Below, one piece after another: positions 61,641 to 64,000 of a stretch of 64,000 bases of DNA. Origin of the DNA: Colletes latitarsis. Its lineage: Eukaryota; Arthropoda; Insecta; Hymenoptera; Colletidae. A program made the translations under genes and the position numbers. Position 1 is the stretch's first letter; each line of letters opens with the position of its first letter. The stretch is from positions 4,278,001-4,342,000 of the forward strand of contig NW_027488368.1 of assembly GCF_051014445.1 (NCBI RefSeq). Direction: 5' to 3'. The notes beneath the pieces are model-generated. The model was not told the DNA's origin. It made no database searches and saw only the letters and a list, made by a program, of their open reading frames with translations.

Positions 61641-64000
61641 CTGGTCTTGATAAATATTTTAGAGGATAACGCATGTTAGGTTTGGGTTAGGTCTAGGATT
61701 TGCCCTCATCAGGCTCATACTTTCGCGTTTTTCACATACTTGTTGAACAGATCCTGGGTTTTTTCTGGTTTGGATCACGTAGTAATGTGGTACCACACTG
61801 AAACATTCAACTAAATCTGGTCTTGATAAATATTTTAGAGGATAACGCATGTTAGGTTTGGGTTAGGTCTAGGATTTGCCCTCATCAGGCTCATACTTTC
61901 GCGTTTTTCACATACTTGTTGAACAGATCCTGGGTTTTTTCTGGTTTGGATCACGTAGTAATGTGGGACCACACTGAAACAATCAATTAAACCTGGTCTT
62001 GATAAATATTTTAGAGGATAACGCATGCTCGGTCTGGGTTAGGTCTAGGATTTGCCCTCATCAGGCTCATACTTTCGCATATTTCTGATACTTCATGGCT
62101 AGATCCTGGGCTGTTTCTGGATTGTATCACGTAGTAATGTGGTACCACGCTGAAACAGTCAATTAAACCTGGTTTCGATCAATATTTTAGAGGATAACGC
62201 AACTTAGGTCTGGGATAGGTCTTGGATTTGCCCTCATCAGACACTTACTTTCGCATATTTCTCATACTTCATGGCTAGATCCTGGGCTATTTCTGGATTG
62301 CATCACGTAGTAAAGTGGTACCACACTGAAACATTCAATGAAACCTGGTCTGGATAAATATTTTAGAGGATAACGCATCTTAGGTCTGGGTTAGGTCTAA
62401 GATTTGCCCTCATCAGGCTCACAGTTTAGCGTTTTTCACATTCTTGTTGAACAGATCCTGGGTTTTTTCTGGTTTGGATCACGAAGTAGTGTGGTACCAC
62501 ACTGAAACAGTCCATTAAACCTGGTTTCGCTCAATATTTTAGAGGATAACGCATGTTAGGTCTAGGTTAGGTCTGCGATTTGCTCTCATCAGGCTCATTC
62601 TTTCGCATATTTCTCATACTTCATGGCTAGATCCTGGGCTATTTCTGGATTGGATCACGTAGTAATGTGGTACCACACTGAAACAGTCAATTAAACCTGG
62701 TTTTGATCAATATTTTAGAGGACAACGCATGTTAGGTCTAGGTTAGGCCTGGGATTTGCAACTCATCAGGGTCATACTGTCGCAGTTTTAACATACTTGT
62801 TGAACGGATCCTGGGTTTTTTCTGGTTTGGTTCACGTAGCAATGTGGTACAACACTGAAACAGTCAATTAAACCTGGTTTCCATCAATATTTTAGAGGAC
62901 AACGCATGTTAGGTCTAGGTTAGGCCTGGGATTTGCCCTCATCAGGGTCATACTGTCGCAGTTTTAACATACTTGTTGAACGGATCCTGGGTTTCTTCTG
63001 GTTTGGTTCACGTAGTAATGTGGTACCACGCTGAAACAGTCGATTAAACCTGGTTTCGATCAATATTTTAGAGGGTAACGCAAGTTAAGTCTGGGATAGG
63101 TCTGGGATTTGACCTCATCAGACTCATACTTTCGCGTTTTTCACATACTTGTTGAACAGATCGTGGGTTTTTTCTGGTTTGGATCACGTAGTAATGTGGG
63201 ACCACACTGAAACAATCAATTAAACCTGGTCTTGATAAATATTTTAGAGGATAACGCATGTTCGGTCTGGGTTAGGTCTAGGATTTGCCCTCATCAGTCT
63301 CATACTTTCGCATATTTCTGATACTTCATGGCTAGATCCTGGGCTATTTCTGGATTGGATCACGTAGTAAAGTGGTACCACACTGAAACATTCAATGAAA
63401 TCTGGTCTGGACAAATATTTTAGAGGATAACGCAGCTTAGGTCTGGGTTAGGTCTAAGATTTGCCCCCATCAGGCTCACAGTTTCGCGTTTTTCACATAC
63501 TTGTTGAACAGATCCTGGGTTTTGTCTGGTTTGGATCACGAAGTAGTGTGGTACCACACTGAAGCAGTCCATTAAACCTGGTTTCGCTCAATATTTTAGA
63601 GGATAACGCATGTTAGGTCTAGGTTAGGTCTGGGATTTGCTCTCATCAGGCTCATTCTTTCGCATATTTCTCATACTTGATGGCTAGATCCTGGGCTTTT
63701 TCTGGATTGCATCACGTAGTAATGAAGTACCACACTGAAACAGTCAATGAAACCTGGTTTCCATCAATATTTTAGAGGACAACGCAAGTTAGGTCTAGGT
63801 AAGGCCTGAGATTTTCACTGATCAGACTCATACTTTCGCATTCTTCACATACTTGTTGAACGGATCCTGGGTTTTTTCTGGTTTTGATCACGTAGTAATG
63901 TGGTACCACACTGAAACATTCAATTAAACCTGGTCTTGATATATATTTTAGAGAATAACGCATGTTAGGTCTGGGTTAGGTCTAGGATTTGCCCTCATCA
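61641..64000. repeat. Right-end satellite block with monomer and hexamer duplications
   Basis: Two adjacent monomers at about 61,663 and 61,839 are near copies, both with TTAGGTTTGGG, CGCGTTTTTCAC and GAACAGATCC. Positions about 62,330-62,600 recur at 63,390-63,650 (offset 1,057, six monomers) with the rare GTCTAAGATTTGCC, CTCACAGTTT and CACGAAGTAGTG set. The array continues past the window edge. Confidence 0.75.

Larger units (their letters stand above)
1..64000. repeat. Satellite DNA array, ~176-bp monomer, head to tail
   Basis: The same monomer repeats from the first to the last base without interruption, about 363 copies at an average of 176.2 bp. Recognisable marks recur in the same order in nearly every copy: AGGATAACGC, paired TTAGGTCT units, CATCAG, CATACTTTCGC, GATCCTGGG, CACGTAGTAATG, GTGGTACCAC, ACTGAAACA, ATTAAACCTGG and AATATTTTAG. 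All copies read in the same direction; I saw no inverted copy. No transposon, SINE, unique gap or gene interrupts it. Monomers differ by substitutions and rare small indels, and they form classes and higher-order repeats. The repeat length fits one nucleosome plus linker, as is typical of centromeric or pericentromeric satellites in animals and plants. That role is inference: the sequence does not prove it. The family and species are not recognised. Confidence 0.98.

Noticed and set aside
173..63963. Dozens of minus-strand open frames of 60-90 codons starting MRYPLKYLSRPG or MNYSLKYLS
   Set aside because: They repeat with the satellite period, span a monomer junction, and break because 176 is not a multiple of 3. 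Start, length and tail vary with indels, many monomers have stops, and no domain is recognisable. They are by-products of a stop-poor frame.
1..64000. CENP-B box (nTTCGnnnnAnnCGGGn)
   Set aside because: TTCG occurs in ACTTTCGCA and TTTCGATC, but the required A and CGGG do not follow at the right distance in the monomers I checked.
1..64000. CRISPR array
   Set aside because: The unit is about 176 bp and wholly repetitive, with no unique spacers, and no cas-like gene.
1..64000. True telomeric array
   Set aside because: TTAGG occurs only twice per 176-bp monomer with diverged 11-bp spacing; there is no run of perfect pentamers.
1..64000. Transposon, SINE, tRNA-derived or LTR origin
   Set aside because: No terminal repeats, target duplications, A/B box pair, poly-A tail or coding remnants were recognised. 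A very old origin cannot be excluded.
1..64000. Inverted segments or strand switches
   Set aside because: I looked for reverse-complement marks such as CCCAGGATC on the plus strand as a sign of inversion and saw none; all monomers run in the same direction.

Overview
The whole window is one uninterrupted, head-to-tail satellite DNA array. A monomer of about 176 bp (a 177-bp variant is common) is repeated roughly 363 times, all in the same orientation. I find no gene, RNA gene, transposon insertion, CRISPR array or unique-sequence gap. Every monomer begins (arbitrary phase) near AGGATAACGC, carries two TTAGGTCT-type 11-bp units, a central block with GATCCTGGG, a palindromic block around GTGGTACCAC, and ends in AATATTTTAG. 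This is the structure of eukaryotic constitutive heterochromatin: one nucleosome-plus-linker repeat length, higher-order repeats and recent block duplications. A centromeric or pericentromeric location is plausible but cannot be shown from sequence alone. I do not recognise the satellite family or species. The TTAGG motif resembles the arthropod telomere pentamer, but this is weak evidence of lineage.

Layout. Monomers fall into six recurrent classes, here named A to F by the segment after CTTTCGC and by linked variants. Positions 1-2,993 hold a degraded five-monomer periodicity (880 bp) with private variants. Positions 2,994-15,464 are the most heterogeneous. From 15,465 onward a five-monomer unit in the order C-F-E-A-D (177 + 4x176 = 881 bp) recurs, at 15,465, 18,833, 28,009, 28,890, 35,061, 38,233 and 40,347, with several partial copies. 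Positions 25.6-52.2 kb are a nested set of near-identical block duplications with offsets of 704, 881, 3,170, 4,053, 4,406, 5,286/5,462 and 5,818 bp. The strongest pair is 44.70-47.80 kb and 49.11-52.21 kb, in which I noticed only four base differences over about 3.1 kb. Positions 52.2-64 kb return to a mixed pattern with short trimer repeats (528 and 529 bp) and variants shared with the left side of the window.

Function. Nothing here works as genes. The many 60-122 codon open frames, nearly all on the minus strand, are by-products of one stop-poor frame in the monomer. Because 176 is not a multiple of 3, the frame normally breaks at the next monomer; it continues only where an indel restores a multiple of 3. 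The points of interest are evolutionary (nested higher-order repeats, mosaic exchange, 11-bp subunit expansion and contraction) and structural (dyad symmetries that are kept or lost by monomer class).
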